Part shown: piece by piece, positions 24,600-35,800 of the stretch
Layout: each line of letters opens with the position of its first letter
Numbering within the stretch: the first letter of the stretch is position 1
Program-made: the position numbers and the translations under genes
Notes under the pieces: generated by a model
Database searches by the model: none
What the model saw: only the letters and a program-made list of their open reading frames with translations
What the model was told of the DNA's origin: nothing
Assembly: GCF_018320785.1 (NCBI RefSeq)
Contig: NC_054878.1
Location: forward strand, 47,456,061-47,520,060
Direction: 5' to 3'
DNA length: 64,000 nt
Origin: Cheilinus undulatus
Taxonomy: Eukaryota; Chordata; Actinopteri; Labriformes; Labridae

Positions 24600-25605
24600 G
24601 CAGCTAATTAGGTTAAATGTCAACAGGTCAGTCACATGACTGGGTATAAAAGGAGCATTTTAGAGAGGCAGGGTCTCTCAGGAGGAAAGATGGGCTAAGG
24701 TTCACCTATCTGTGGAAAACTGAAATATCTAAAACTGTGGAAAATTTTCAAAAAATGTTCCTCAATGTCAAAATAGTGAAGACTTTGAATCTCCCACTAT
24801 CATCAAAAAAGTCTCTGTGAGGAAGGGACAAGGCTGAAGGGGCCCTCAGGGGCCACTGCATTAAAAACAGGCATGATTCTGTACTGAAATCACTGCATGG
24901 GCTCAGGAACACTTACAGAAATCATTGTCTGTCAACACAGTTGGCAGTGCCATCCACAAATGACACTTAAAGCTGGATCATGGAGAGAAGAAGCCATATG
25001 TGAGCAGGATCCAGAAACAACGCCGTCTTCTCTGGACCAAAGCTCATTTAACATGGACTGAGGAAACATGGAAAACTGTTCTGTGGTCAGAGGAAAGCAC
25101 AGACGCCATGTCCTGTGGACTAAAGAGGAGAGGGAGCATCCAGCTTGTTCTCCTGGCTCAGGTCTAAAGCCTGCATCTCTGATGGTATGAGGTTGCATTA
25201 GTGCCTATGGCGTGGGCAGCTCTAACATCTGGAAAGGAACTATCAATGCTGGAAAGTAGAGAGAGCTTTTAGAGCAACATATGCTCCCATCCAGACAACG
25301 TCTCTGTCAGGGAAGGCCTTGACTATTTCCATGTACCACTTCCATCACAACAGCATGGCTTCACAGGAGAAGAGTCCGGGGGCTGGACAAGAATGGGACA
25401 ACATTCCTCCCCCATCAGCTGGTCTCCTCACTCCCCAGATATTGACAGACTGTTGTTAAAAGAAGGGGGGATTCTACACAGTGGTAAACTGATATGTTGT
25501 TTATGTTCTGTTGTGAATAAAATATGGTTTTATGAGATTTGACAGTTATTTACTTCTGTTTATATTTTACACAGCGACCCAACTTTTTTGGAATTGAGGT
25601 TGTAA
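24600..25605 (+). pseudogene. Tc1/mariner-like element, decayed copy
   Basis: Right end TACACAGCGACCCAACTTTTT then GGAATTGAGGTTGTA is the terminus of a common fish mariner-like family. The interior has recognisable but broken transposase codons (GCATTAAAAACAGGCATGA; WTKAHLTWTEETWKTVLWS). Deletions and stops remove function. It ends 263 bases from the prkd3 coding exon. Confidence 0.7.
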
Positions 25606-25867
25606 TACATATGCCGAAAGTATGCTTTCAAGTTTCAGAGGGCCTTTGACTACAGCAGAGATAGAAGAGAAGAACTTCTATCTGTGAAGATTGAAGTATT
25701 TCAGACTAAGAATGGCGACGATCTCGTTATTTTTGTTTTATTTTGATTTTCCATCTTTGGCAAAAAAACAGCATCTCAAAAAAAGACACATACAGGTAAG
25801 CACACCTAACGCACGTCTTCCTGTTTCAGCTAGAAACCAGAAGCCAAGCTGAAGTCTTCACACATAC

Positions 25868-26164
25868 CTTCTGGTCCACGATGGAGCAGACGAGCTCTCT
25901 CACAGCAGACAGTGAGTGGTCCCCGGGTTCCAGCGTAACCGTCTCTCTTGTGAGTCCTATCTGCAGCAGGAAGGAGACCCCGAGGATGGACCCTCTGGAG
26001 CTGGTGGGGCTGGGGGCCGTCTGGCTGCCGTTGGACAGCCGGCTGCAGAGGGTGGCGGGCGGGCTGGGGGACGGCGACGGGGTGGGTGGGGACGCATGCT
26101 GAGGGAGGGTGGAGAATGACCGCGGGGAGGCCGGCGGCAGGGGCGGGCTGTTCTCGGCAGACAT
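25868..26164 (-). CDS. prkd3: prkd3 first coding exon (protein kinase D3, N-terminus only)
   Basis: This exon encodes the first 99 residues of a protein kinase D family Ser/Thr kinase, a DAG-activated kinase acting at Golgi and membranes downstream of PKC. Seen: it starts MSAENSPP, has a Pro/Ser-rich low-complexity stretch to about residue 40, then SRLSNGS, TSSRGS and [12 protein letters not shown], and ends in LVCSIVDQK. This is the start of the PKD ubiquitin-like N-terminal domain. The MSAxNSPP start, the SARLSNGS-like motif and SRGS are typical of PRKD3 rather than PRKD1 or PRKD2. The exon ends in phase 0 at AAG followed by donor GTATGTG (GT at 25867-25866). The C1 zinc fingers, PH domain and kinase domain are not in the window; I found no matching exon at lower coordinates, so the next intron must be at least about 25.8 kb. 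The coding part is GC-rich, unlike the A/T-rich surroundings. Confidence 0.93.
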
Positions 26165-26350
26165 TGGCTGCTATCTGTGACGTCGTCCAGGCAGGAGGAG
26201 GACGTCACGGGGGGCCAACAACATCCAAAAAAAAATCGCAGATACTAAAGACTTTTAATCAGGCGAGCATCTTCTGGATCCTTTTTCTTAATTTGTTATT
26301 TTCATCACTGCAATCCTGAAGGCTAAGTCTCTTCTTACTGTTTAACATCT
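26165..26350 (-). other. prkd3: prkd3 5' UTR part of exon 2 (putative)
   Basis: Directly upstream of the prkd3 start codon. A strong splice acceptor lies at 26352-26351 on the minus strand: a long pyrimidine tract ending in GACCTCAG. It would make this an exon whose first ~186 bases are untranslated. The segment contains a GC-rich imperfect hairpin 13 bases before the ATG. A weaker acceptor at about 26329 is possible, so the boundary is inferred. Confidence 0.5.
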
Positions 26351-26633
26351 CTGAGGTCAAAAAGAACAGAGAAGAGAAATGAAACTTCAGAGATCTTTGA
26401 GAGACTCAGATCCTCAGGTCTGCTGCTGGACAACCACTGAACTCTGCAGATGTGATGTTTCTCTTCTCTGTTGTCACCGGCCGCATCTGTTTAGAATCAA
26501 AGACAACAAAGAAAATTAAGGTACTCTGTGATTATTTCACAACAGCTATGTTCTAGAGCAGTGCTTCCCTAACTTGCACCGCATTCCAAATTATCATATA
26601 TACTTATATACACTTGGTATATTATTATACCTA

Positions 26634-27240
26634 GGATCTAGAGTTTCTGACTGACCACTTTCTTCCATGAAACAAAAAGAAGAACCATGCCTTCTGTAGC
26701 AAAATCATCTTCATGCATGACAATGCTCCATCTCATGCTGCAAAGAATCCCTCTGTGTCATTGGCTGCTATGGGCATGAAAGGAGAGAAACTCATGGTGT
26801 GGCCCCCATCCTCCCCTGACCTTTAACCCTACTGAGAACCTTTGGAGCATCCTCAGGCTAAAGATCTATGAGGGTGGGAGGCAGTTCACATCAGAACAGC
26901 AGCTCTGGGAGGATATTCTGACATCCTGCAAAGAAATTCAAGCAGAAACTCTCCAAAAACTCAAAAGTTCAATGGATGCAAGAATAGTGAAGGTGATATC
27001 AGAGAAGGGCTCCTATGTTAACATGGAACTTGGCCTGTTAAGATGTTTTTGGTTGAAATAGCTTTGATTTCAGTAAATATGACCTCCTAATGCTGCAAAT
27101 TCAACAAATGACCATTTTCAGTTCTTTACAACCTGTAACATGTTTTGTAAACTCTGTTGTGCTTAATAATGTGGAACGCTGCATTCTGAGTTTTTTCATT
27201 TTTGAAAAAAAAAAAACAAAAGTTATCATTGGGAGGTTTG
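26634..27240 (+). pseudogene. Tc1/mariner transposase C-terminal part, second copy
   Basis: Nearly identical to 22196-22745 (shared GGGCATGAAAGGAGAGAAAC and GGAGGATATTCTGACATCC), and begins at almost the same point of the transposase. It has stops. It lies between the prkd3 coding exon and its putative first exon. Confidence 0.7.
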
Positions 27241-27420
27241 TTAATTAAAATCTGAATTATGCTGTAACGCTTGATGACTGTCGTTTGCATCGACTATTTA
27301 GGAAAATCAGAGAAAAATGTCATTTGCATAATAATGTAAAACACGGCGTATAACACATTATTTACATTAAAAGTCACAGAAGAAAAAAAAACAGAATCCT
27401 GTGATTCTGTAAAAATTCAA

Positions 27421-27773
27421 AATAAAAGTACATTAACTATATTTGTGAGCATAAAAACATCAAATCTAAATAAGTAAATAATGATTTATAAAATAATAAA
27501 AAATAAAAGTAAATTAACTATATTTATGAGCATAAAAACATCAAATCTAAATAAGTAAATAATGATTTATAAAATAATAAAAAATAAAAGTAAATTAACT
27601 ATATTTATGAGCATAAAAACATCAAATCTAAATAAGTAAATAATGATTTATAAAATAATAAAAAATAAAAGTAAATTAACTTTATTTATGAGCATCAAAA
27701 AAATCAAATCTAAATAAGTTTATAATGCTATATAAAATAATAAAAAATAAAAGCAAAGTAACTATATTTATGA
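27421..27773. repeat. 81-bp tandem repeat array (~4.4 copies)
   Basis: Unit starts AATAAAAGTAAATTAACTAT at 27421, 27502, 27583, 27664 and 27746 (period 81, last step 82). The first copies are almost identical and the last is more diverged. It is A/T-rich, non-coding and lies in the putative prkd3 5' UTR intron. Confidence 0.9.
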
Positions 27774-28326
27774 GGTAGTGGTGATGTACTTTTGAGGCCA
27801 AAATTTACAGAAAGAATTCCTCATAATGTCTCAAATCTATGGACGAAACAAGTGAATACAGCACAGTATTCATTCAATATGGATTTTTGTTTTTATGATC
27901 CTGATAAAAGAAAAAATGTAATTGAAAACAAAACTCGATTAATCGCCCATCACATCTGCAGACAGCTGACCGTAGGTGATCGGCTCGGTGATAGGTCAAT
28001 GAAAGCATTATCACTGATTGACTGATAACATATATTTTAAATAAAATTACCCGATAAAGACCAGGGCACCTCTACAGATACTGAACATTTTAGAGTTATG
28101 GTGATTTTTGAATGAAGTTTAATTAATTACACAGTTTGATCCATTTGATGCTAAAGCTCACATTTGGTACCGAACGAGTCAGTTATGATGCTTATATATC
28201 GATGTTTACACCTTCAGTGTGAGATTTGAACACAGTAATTATTGAAATAACTAAACTGTATGAAGTTTGCTGATAAAGCAACAGGTAGTCACAGCTTTTG
28301 AACTCTTCAGTAAAAGACACCGTTAC

Positions 28327-28700
28327 CTCTGAGAACAGGGCGGGTTTTCCGCTTCCATAGAGGCAGAGAAATGTTCGTTAAAGTCCCATCCTAACGGCTC
28401 AATTTACTGAGCAGAGCTTCGGTCCGTCAGCTTCCCTCGGTGGTCTGGGTCTTGGCAGGCGGAGTAAAGCCGGTTAGGTGAACCGTTAGACCTTTAACTC
28501 CGGTGTCTGTCGTCTCCAAACTTCCCACCCCGGAGGACGGCAGGTCGGACCGAGCGGCAGCAGCTTCATGCGTATCTGATTATCAGGGAGCAACAAACCA
28601 CCGCTGACACCGACGAGGGGAGGAGCGCTCACTCCGACAGAAGTTCAACTGAACAGACATTCGGCGTTTCTACGAGCAGACACAGCTTACAACGTCACTC
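28327..28700 (-). promoter_or_regulatory. prkd3: prkd3 promoter / non-coding exon 1 (CpG-rich)
   Basis: The stretch 28.33-28.9 kb is clearly richer in CpG and GC than its surroundings. On the minus strand it ends in an exon-like donor, CTCAGAG followed by GTAACG (GT at 28326-28325). PRKD genes commonly have a non-coding first exon. I infer a first exon and CpG promoter for prkd3 here, about 2 kb upstream of the coding exon. The transcription start is not determined. Confidence 0.5.
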
Positions 28701-29640
28701 AGACCGAATAGAAATACTAAACTTATTCTTTCAAAATATTCTGGACAAACTCTAGTCTAATACTACGGCATGGAAGCAGAGCTTGGTTGAAATTACAAGG
28801 CGAGATTCAGCGGAAACAACTTTATTAGCGCAGAGTCAGTCATCTTCTCCAGAATAGACGATCATTGCTTGGTTGCTGCCGCTCTTCGGTTAGTTCTCTG
28901 GCGCCATCTCCTGGTAGAATCACTCAACACAGTGTAATCCAGGTTAAACGCACTGCAGTGTTGTGTTGCTCTTCTTTTGCGTATCTGTCACACTTAAATG
29001 TTTCAGGTCATCAAACTAATGTTAATATTGGACAGAAATAACCGGAGAAAATACAAAAGTCAGTTTTCATATGATGATTTTATTTATTAAGAGAAAATAG
29101 GTACTCAAACCTAGCTGTTAAAGGTCATTGCCCCCTAAACCTAATAACTGGTATTTCCACCCATGGCAGCAACAATTGCAAACCGAGCATTGAGATAACC
29201 GTCAATGAGTCTTTCACACCACTGTGGGGGAATTTTTACCCACTCTTCTTCGCAGTATTTGATGGTTTCCATCATGAACTGTCTGTTTAAGGTAATACCA
29301 CAGCATCTCAGTCAGATCTAAGTCCAGACTTTGACGAGGCCACTCCAGAACCTTCATTTAGTTTTGAGTCCATACAGAGGTGAACTTGCTGGTGTGTTTG
29401 GGATCATGGTCCTGCTCCATAACCCAAGAGTGCCTGAGGTCATGAACTGATCCTTCAGGATTTTCTGCTAGAGAGCAGAATTCATGGTTCATGGTTCAGT
29501 GGTCCAGGTCCTGGTCCAGACCATCACACTACCACCACCATGTCTGACTGTTGGTCTGATGTTCTTCTGATGAAATGCTGGGTTAGTTTGACTCCAGATG
29601 GAACAGCAAAGTTCAACTTTTGTCTGGTCAGGGGGCTGAG

Positions 29641-30932
29641 AGGGCATAGCAGTTATGTTGAGCCCCATGAACATGGGCAGTCCGGGTTCAGGTCCAGCCT
29701 GCAGCTCCTTTCCTGCATGTCTCTCTCCCTCTCTCTAATCCAGTGTTACTCAACCACAGAGCCAAATTGTTGAAAAATAAATTTGGTTTTGGGTTGCCAC
29801 AATTTAGGTGGTGAAAAGTGGTAATCAAAATAAGTCAAAGGTGGCAAAAATGTTCAAAAAGGGGCAAACACTGGGAGAAAAGTGGCAAAAATGGGTGGGA
29901 AGTGACCAAATAATGAGTAAAAAGTGACAAAAACAATGCAAAAAAGAGTGAAAAGGGACTCAAATGGGCAAAAATCAGAATAAAGGTATGGGCAAAAAGT
30001 GGCATTTAATCACAAGAGGCAGCATAAAAGGGCAAGAAATGGCAAAAAGGGGCAAAAAACTTCAAAAAGCAGGATAAAAGTGTGAAAAAGGGCAGAAAAG
30101 TGGCAAAAAAGGGCAGAAAGTTGCAAAAAGAAGTGGCAAAAATGGGCTTAAAGCAGCAAACACTGGGAGAAAAGTGGCAAAAAAATGAGTTACAGGTGGC
30201 AAAATATGGTCCAAAAGTGGCAAAAATCTGGAGAAAAATGAGTGTAAAGTGACTAAAATGGGCAAAAATCAGACAAAAAGGTGGGGAAATGGGCAAAAAG
30301 TGGCACTGAATTGAAAAAGGCAGCTTAAATGGGCGAGAAGTGTCAAAAAGGGGCAAAAAAACTGGATAAAAGTGTGAAAAAGGGGAGAAAAGTCACGATA
30401 AGAAGTGGCAAAAATGGGCTTTAAGCTGCAAACACTGGGAGAAAAGTGGCAAAAAAGGAGAGAAAGTGGCAAAAATGGTCATAAGGTGGCAAAAACTTGA
30501 GTGAAAAATGAGTGAAAAGTGACAAAATGGGCAAAAGTCAGAATAAAGGTGGGAAAATGGGCAAAAAGCATTTAAGAGTGGCAAAAAGGGAAATTAGTGG
30601 CATTTAATTGCAAAGGCAGCTTAAATGGGTGAAAAGTGGCTAAAAAGGTGAAAAAAGGGCAACAAAATTGCTAAGAAGCTGGATAAAAGTGTCAAAAATT
30701 TAGTAAGTAAAAAAATTGCAAACTACAACTTATTAATGTTACTTGCAATGGATAATTTCTGAGGTAAAATTTTCCTTTTTAAGGTGTTCAGGGGGAATAA
30801 TATCTCAAATGAAGACATAAACGAGATCATCACAGATGAGCTCCAGAGCCAGAGTTTGAGTATCACTGCTCTAGTCCCTGTTTCTGACTCTATCCACTGG
30901 CATGAAAATCCAAAGTAAATCTATAAAATATA
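29641..30932 (+). mobile_element. tRNA-derived SINE split by an hAT insertion
   Basis: Left piece 29641-29740 (CCGGGTTCAGGTCC box B; TTTCCTGCATGTCTCTC) and right piece 30877-30932 (CCTGTTTCTGACTCTATCCA, then a short tail) are the two halves of the SINE seen complete at 23449. Between them lies 29741-30868. Confidence 0.75.
29741..30868 (+). mobile_element. A-family non-autonomous hAT inside the SINE
   Basis: Termini CAGTGTTACTCAACC and TGAGTATCACTG; duplication CTCTAATC / CTCTAGTC (29733-29740, 30869-30876), 7 of 8 identical. The interior is GTGGCAAAAATGGGC-type minisatellite that yields spurious Phe/Leu/Pro-rich frames on the minus strand. Confidence 0.85.
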
Positions 30933-31470
30933 ACACCCAAGTCTCAGGGATCATCAGGATGTTTTTAGTCCAGACGAGTCTTTGTGTTCTATTTGCTCAG
31001 CAGTGGTTTTGGCCTTAACTCTCCCGTGATGCCATTGCTTACAACAAACATTTAAACTGCAAACATTTGTTACGATTGGTCATTTCAAATCTGTCCTCAG
31101 TGATTATTTCGAGATTAACTGAAGGTTGAATGAATGAAGGAACTTTGGTCTACTAAGATCAGAAAATGTGATCATAATGTCATCAAGGCCGTGTGAGTAA
31201 AACTTCAGATTTCAGAGATTGACATCAGATCTAAAAAGAGTCATTACATCCTTAGGCTTTTTATTATTACCATTTGTGGCAGATGTAAGTGATCATATGC
31301 CTGTTTTTGCAGCACTTCAAATTAACAATCAGCTTATTTTTCTGAGAGAAAATGCAGATTTATTCTTTCGTAAGTTAGAGTGAAAACACCAGAAACAATC
31401 GCAGCTCTGAAAACGGAACTTTTAAATCATGGAGGATACCGATGATGCATACAGATTTTAATGAGAACCA

Positions 31471-31502
31471 TATATATATATATTTATTTATTTATTTATT
31501 TT
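31471..31502. repeat. (TA)n/(TTTA)n microsatellite
   Basis: TATATATATAT followed by TTTATTTATTTATT. The flanking 31041-31470 shows no gene. Confidence 0.85.
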
Positions 31503-31543
31503 AAGTGCATTTAGTGATGATATAAAACAGTTGGTTCTCTGAC

Positions 31544-31985
31544 CTAAGGACATGCTTCCAGGATCAGAGTCTTCTTCTTAGCAGACTTCAGTCTGACTTG
31601 AAGGAGTCTCTTCTGCAGAGGTGGACCAATTCTTGGTCCATTCCTGGTCAGGGCTCTAGTGATGGTCTGTGAATCTACAGTTCCTGACTTGGCTAAGTCC
31701 TTCACTAGTGTCTTGTCAGTTGTTCTGGGGTCTTTAGACACATCTCACTAGTTTTGTTTACAGAGTCTTTGAAATCTTTATCTTCCTTCTTCTGCCAGGC
31801 TCGGTCTGGATTGTGTGGCTCTCACTGAATTTCTTGAAGATCCTTCTCACTCCAGACTGTTGGAAATGTGATAACTCTAGATCATTCCCCTGCTTTGTGA
31901 GCATCAACTATTCTTTTTCTACGGTCTAAACTCATTTCTTTGGTTGTTGCCATGACGCTTTTTGTCTCCTGTTAGCATCCCGCTA
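31544..31985 (-). pseudogene. Tc1 transposase N-terminal remnant
   Basis: Minus strand reads MSKDPRTTDKTLVKDLAKSG, TITRALTRNG, LQVRLKSAKK, the second helix-turn-helix of a Tc1 transposase. The upstream part toward 31985 keeps a degraded start. No catalytic domain. 31986-32600 has nothing else I can name. Confidence 0.65.
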
Positions 31986-32607
31986 GTAGGTGACTGAGGT
32001 ATGAATCTTTTTTTTTGTCTTATTTTTACCGCTAGGGTTGGTGCGTTGTTTTGGCTTTGAGTCTGAATGCGATGCATAATGATGCTCTGTAATCACTTTC
32101 TCCTTTTTTACTTGTTAAATTAGCAGTTAGCTTAGCAAGGCTAGCAGATAGTTAAAGCCTTTTAGTCCTTTGCTTGTGATGGATGTTTACCAGCTGACTT
32201 ATTACTTGCTTTTCTAATAAGGTTTAATTTCCTATGTTGTTGGGGTTTGATGTAATGTATTTTTGTAAAGATCTGGGGAGCATTTTTTTTAATCTCACTG
32301 GCTTTTTTAGGATGCGATTAGAGGGTAAATGTCTTGTTTATCTGTTAAATTAATGATACAATACAGATGTTTGTAAATACTCTCTTCCTCATCTGCAGAC
32401 GTTTGCATTTAGTTTTTACATAGATGTGATTAATTTCCTCTTCTTATGTTTCTAAGTGCATTCAAATTTCTGTAAATTTTCCACAAATTTAGCAAAAACA
32501 AGCATAAACTGAATGTTTATCTGCTTTTTGTGAACATTGTCGATGCCAATAAGGGTTAAAAATTACAGAATAAAAACATCATCATGTCTTGGTCATGAGA
32601 GGCTTAT

Positions 32608-32613
32608 TTTATT
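32608..32613 (-). terminator. cox7a2 poly(A) signal
   Basis: AATAAA on the minus strand (TTTATT on plus), 177 bases past the cox7a2 stop codon. A 3' UTR of about 190-200 bases would be ordinary for this small gene. Confidence 0.6.
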
Positions 32614-32789
32614 GATCCTCAGATAATCAGAGTGTACAAGAAAAATAAATATTGATCCCATAAACATGAAACAATATCCCATCATGACAGGAAACAAATG
32701 GAGGATTATCATCATCTTTTTTTACAATATAGATCAGCTGGGCGGTTTTTAAGTGGAAGTAAACAGCTGCAGCAGAGGACAAGGAGGAG

Positions 32790-32848
32790 TTAATCTTTCT
32801 TCTGAGGGAACGCCGCTTTCACCAGCTCGTATACAACATACCCCGCAC
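32790..32848 (-). CDS. cox7a2: cox7a2 coding exon 4
   Basis: Completes the split Gly codon, then codes [18 protein letters not shown] and TAA. The YEL-x(3)-A-x-FP motif is the COX7A2 C-terminus. Acceptor GGTTTCAG. Confidence 0.94.
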
Positions 32849-35800
32849 CTGAAACCGAACAAGCCAGGTTACTTTCATAGTTCAGAAAAAAGAAGTTTGG
32901 TTAAACAATGATGCTTGTTTGAAGCAGAAAGTGTTTCTGGATTAATTTCATATTAAATATAAGATAAAAACAAAAGCTGACCTCAAGGGGAGCAGGGAAC
33001 CATGCTGCTACAACACTGACAGGTCAACGTGTCAGCTGAGTTTAAGACGGATGGAGATTTTCTTACCCAGGACAGTGAGGGCCATCGTCGTTCTGTACAG
33101 CAGAGAGTCCAAACTGCCTCCTTTTAAGTGAACCGGCATTCCGTTATCCGCCTGCAGGACATAAACCAGATTAAGAATTTACAACCATGACACAGCAAAC
33201 TGTAGCACTGAGGGATACTTCTACACACCCACCAACAAAAAACACCCATGATGCAACCACAGTTTGAGTAGACTTAATTGCAGGTTCTGATTATGACACT
33301 AAGCTTCTCATGTTAGAAACAAACACGTACAGACCATTTGTCAAATTGCAAAAATCAACGGAACAATTTACGAACAAATTAAAACATTCTTCTGCGGCGC
33401 CTCTCTTCCTCTGTGCAGCAGCAGTGGAATTTTTACAGCAGAAGCATCCATGCATTCATCATCTCTTCTCTTTATTGTAATCTGGCTCATCTCTTTCTGT
33501 GTCAAATGATGCTGAACGCCCCTGATTGTGAGAGCAAATTCACACCCACAAAGCAGAAAGCCTGGATTAACAAGAGAAAGGGCAGATGCAGCTCGGCGGT
33601 ACCTGTTGGTTTACTGGAGGAAAGACTGCGGATGCTGAACACGCCATCCAATAATGTACATCAGGTGTTACAGTCACTTCCATGTCCACAGGTGTATAAA
33701 ATCATCACCTAGGCATGCAGACTGTTTCTACAAACATTTGTGAAAGAATGGCTCGCTCTCAGGAGCTCAGTGAATTCCAGCGTGGTACTGTGATAGGATG
33801 CCACCTGTGCAACAAGTCCAGTGGTGAAATTTCCTGGCTCCTAAATATTCCACAGTCAACTGTCAGTGGTATTAGAACAAAGTGGACCAAGCCCACCAAG
33901 TTGTAGGCCATGGAAAATGACGGAGCGGGGTCAGCGGATGCTGAGGTCATAGTGTGCAGAGGTGGCCAACTCTCTGCAGAGTCAATGGCTACAGACCTCC
34001 AAACTTCATGTGGCCTTCAGATTAGCTGAAGAACAGTGGTAGAGAACTTCATGAAATGGGTTTCCATGGCCGAGCAGTTGCATCCAAGCCATACATCACC
34101 AAGTGCAATGCAAAGCGTGGGATGCAGTGGTGTAAAGCATGCCGCTACTGGACTCTAGAGCAGTGGAGACGCCTTCTCTGGAGTGACCAATCATGTATCT
34201 CCATCTGGCAACCTGATGGTCCAGTCTGGGTTTGGTGGTTGCCAGGAGAACGCTACTTGTCTGACTGCATTGTGCCAAGTGTAAAGTTTGGTGGAGGGGG
34301 GATTATGGTGTGGGCTTGTTTCTCAGGAGCTGGGCTTGGCCCCTTAGTTCCAGTGAAAGAAACTCTGAATGCTTCAGCATACCAAGAGATTCTGGACAAT
34401 TCCATGCTCCCAGCTTTGTGGGAACAGTTTGAGGATGGCCCCTTCCTGTTCCAACATGACTGTGCACCAGTGCACAAAGCAAGGTCCATAAAGACATGGA
34501 GGAGAGAGTTTGGTGTGGATCAACTTGACTGGCCTGCACAGAGTCCTGACCTCAACCAGATAAAGCACCTTTGGGATGAATTAGAAATGAATTACAAATG
34601 AGCTTCTGGAAGAGTGGTCAAAAATTCCCAAAAACCCACTCCTAAACCTTGCGGAAAGCCTTCCCAGAAGAGTTGAAGCTGTTTTAGCTGCAAAGGGTGG
34701 ACTGACAGCATATTAAACCCTACAGATTTAGAATGGGATGTCACTGAAGTTCATATGCCAGTCAAGGCAGATGAGTGAATACTTTTGGCAATATAGTGTA
34801 GCTGCTTTAAACATCCATGGAAAATACAAACCTCAAGCCTTTAGCAAGCATTTTAAAGGCCTTTATCAGGATCTGTTAATCTTACTAAAACACGAGTTGT
34901 TTCAGGCTTCAAGGACACAAGAAAACAAAAAAGCAAAAAGGCCCGTCCGTGGAGCTCAGTGCATGGCCTACAAACTGAAAGTAAAGGGGTAAGCCTACTT
35001 CCTCTGCGCCTTACAGCCTCATTTATGTCAAAATAGGCAAGGAAAGCAACAATAATGGGCCACATTGTTGTATCAAGTCACATTTTCCTCTCAACCTTCA
35101 ACGCAAAAACTCGAGTCTAGGGGTTTTTAAACTTTTCTTTACCTAAAAAATCTTAAGACACACCATATTTATGGTGATAAATAGCAATAATTCATCAGTG
35201 CCTTCAGAGACACCAGCATTTTTGAAAAGCATCTGCAGAGTCACTTTCATTTTCTAACATTAATCTCTTTAAACATACTTTGCGTCTCCAGAAACAGGTT
35301 CCTACTAAAGATGATCTCACATCGAGTCTAGGGCTCAACCATTTGGAAAAATAATCTAATTGCGATATTTTTGACCCAATACTGCGATTGTGATTTAACG
35401 TGAGTATTTCTTAGGTTCCTCAGCTCACGCATTTTACAGCAAAAACAAGCAATAATTCATTCTATACAATAATCAACACAATATTAGATTCAAATGGGGT
35501 AGGACATTTTTTTAAATATCAAATTGTGATGATTTTTACTCATTTTGCACATTTGATATGAACTGTTGTATTAATGGGAATAATCATTTTTATATAATTC
35601 TCATATTTAATACGAAAAACAAACAAACAGAGAAAATATTACCTTTCTGTACAATAATATGGCACTAGAATGACAGCATGATATTGTCTCTGCTAAAAAA
35701 AAGGTTCTAAACTGGTATTTTGACACAAATTTCAGGTTAAAGAAATATTTCACCTTCTGCAATTTGAAATTTGCAGCGGGCCACATTGTGATTTAATCCA

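Larger units (their letters stand above)
28956..31040 (-). mobile_element. Tc1-like element interrupted by a SINE that carries an hAT
   Basis: Left part 28956-29640 and right part 30933-31040 are consecutive pieces of the Tc1 family also seen at 4535-5367 (GTCACACTTAAATGTTTCAG; CTAAACCTAATAACTGG; GACCATCACACTACCACC; then GGGATCATCAGGATGTTTTT, GACGAGTCTTTGTGTTCT). The gap is filled by a SINE (29641-30932), itself split by an A-family hAT. The element is truncated at the right. Confidence 0.75.

Noticed and set aside
25881-26208. Several overlapping ORFs on plus and in other minus frames
   Set aside because: They are shadows of the GC-rich prkd3 coding exon.
34056-34601. 181-codon ORF as a host gene
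   Set aside because: It is the catalytic part of a dead Tc1 transposase inside a recognisable element.
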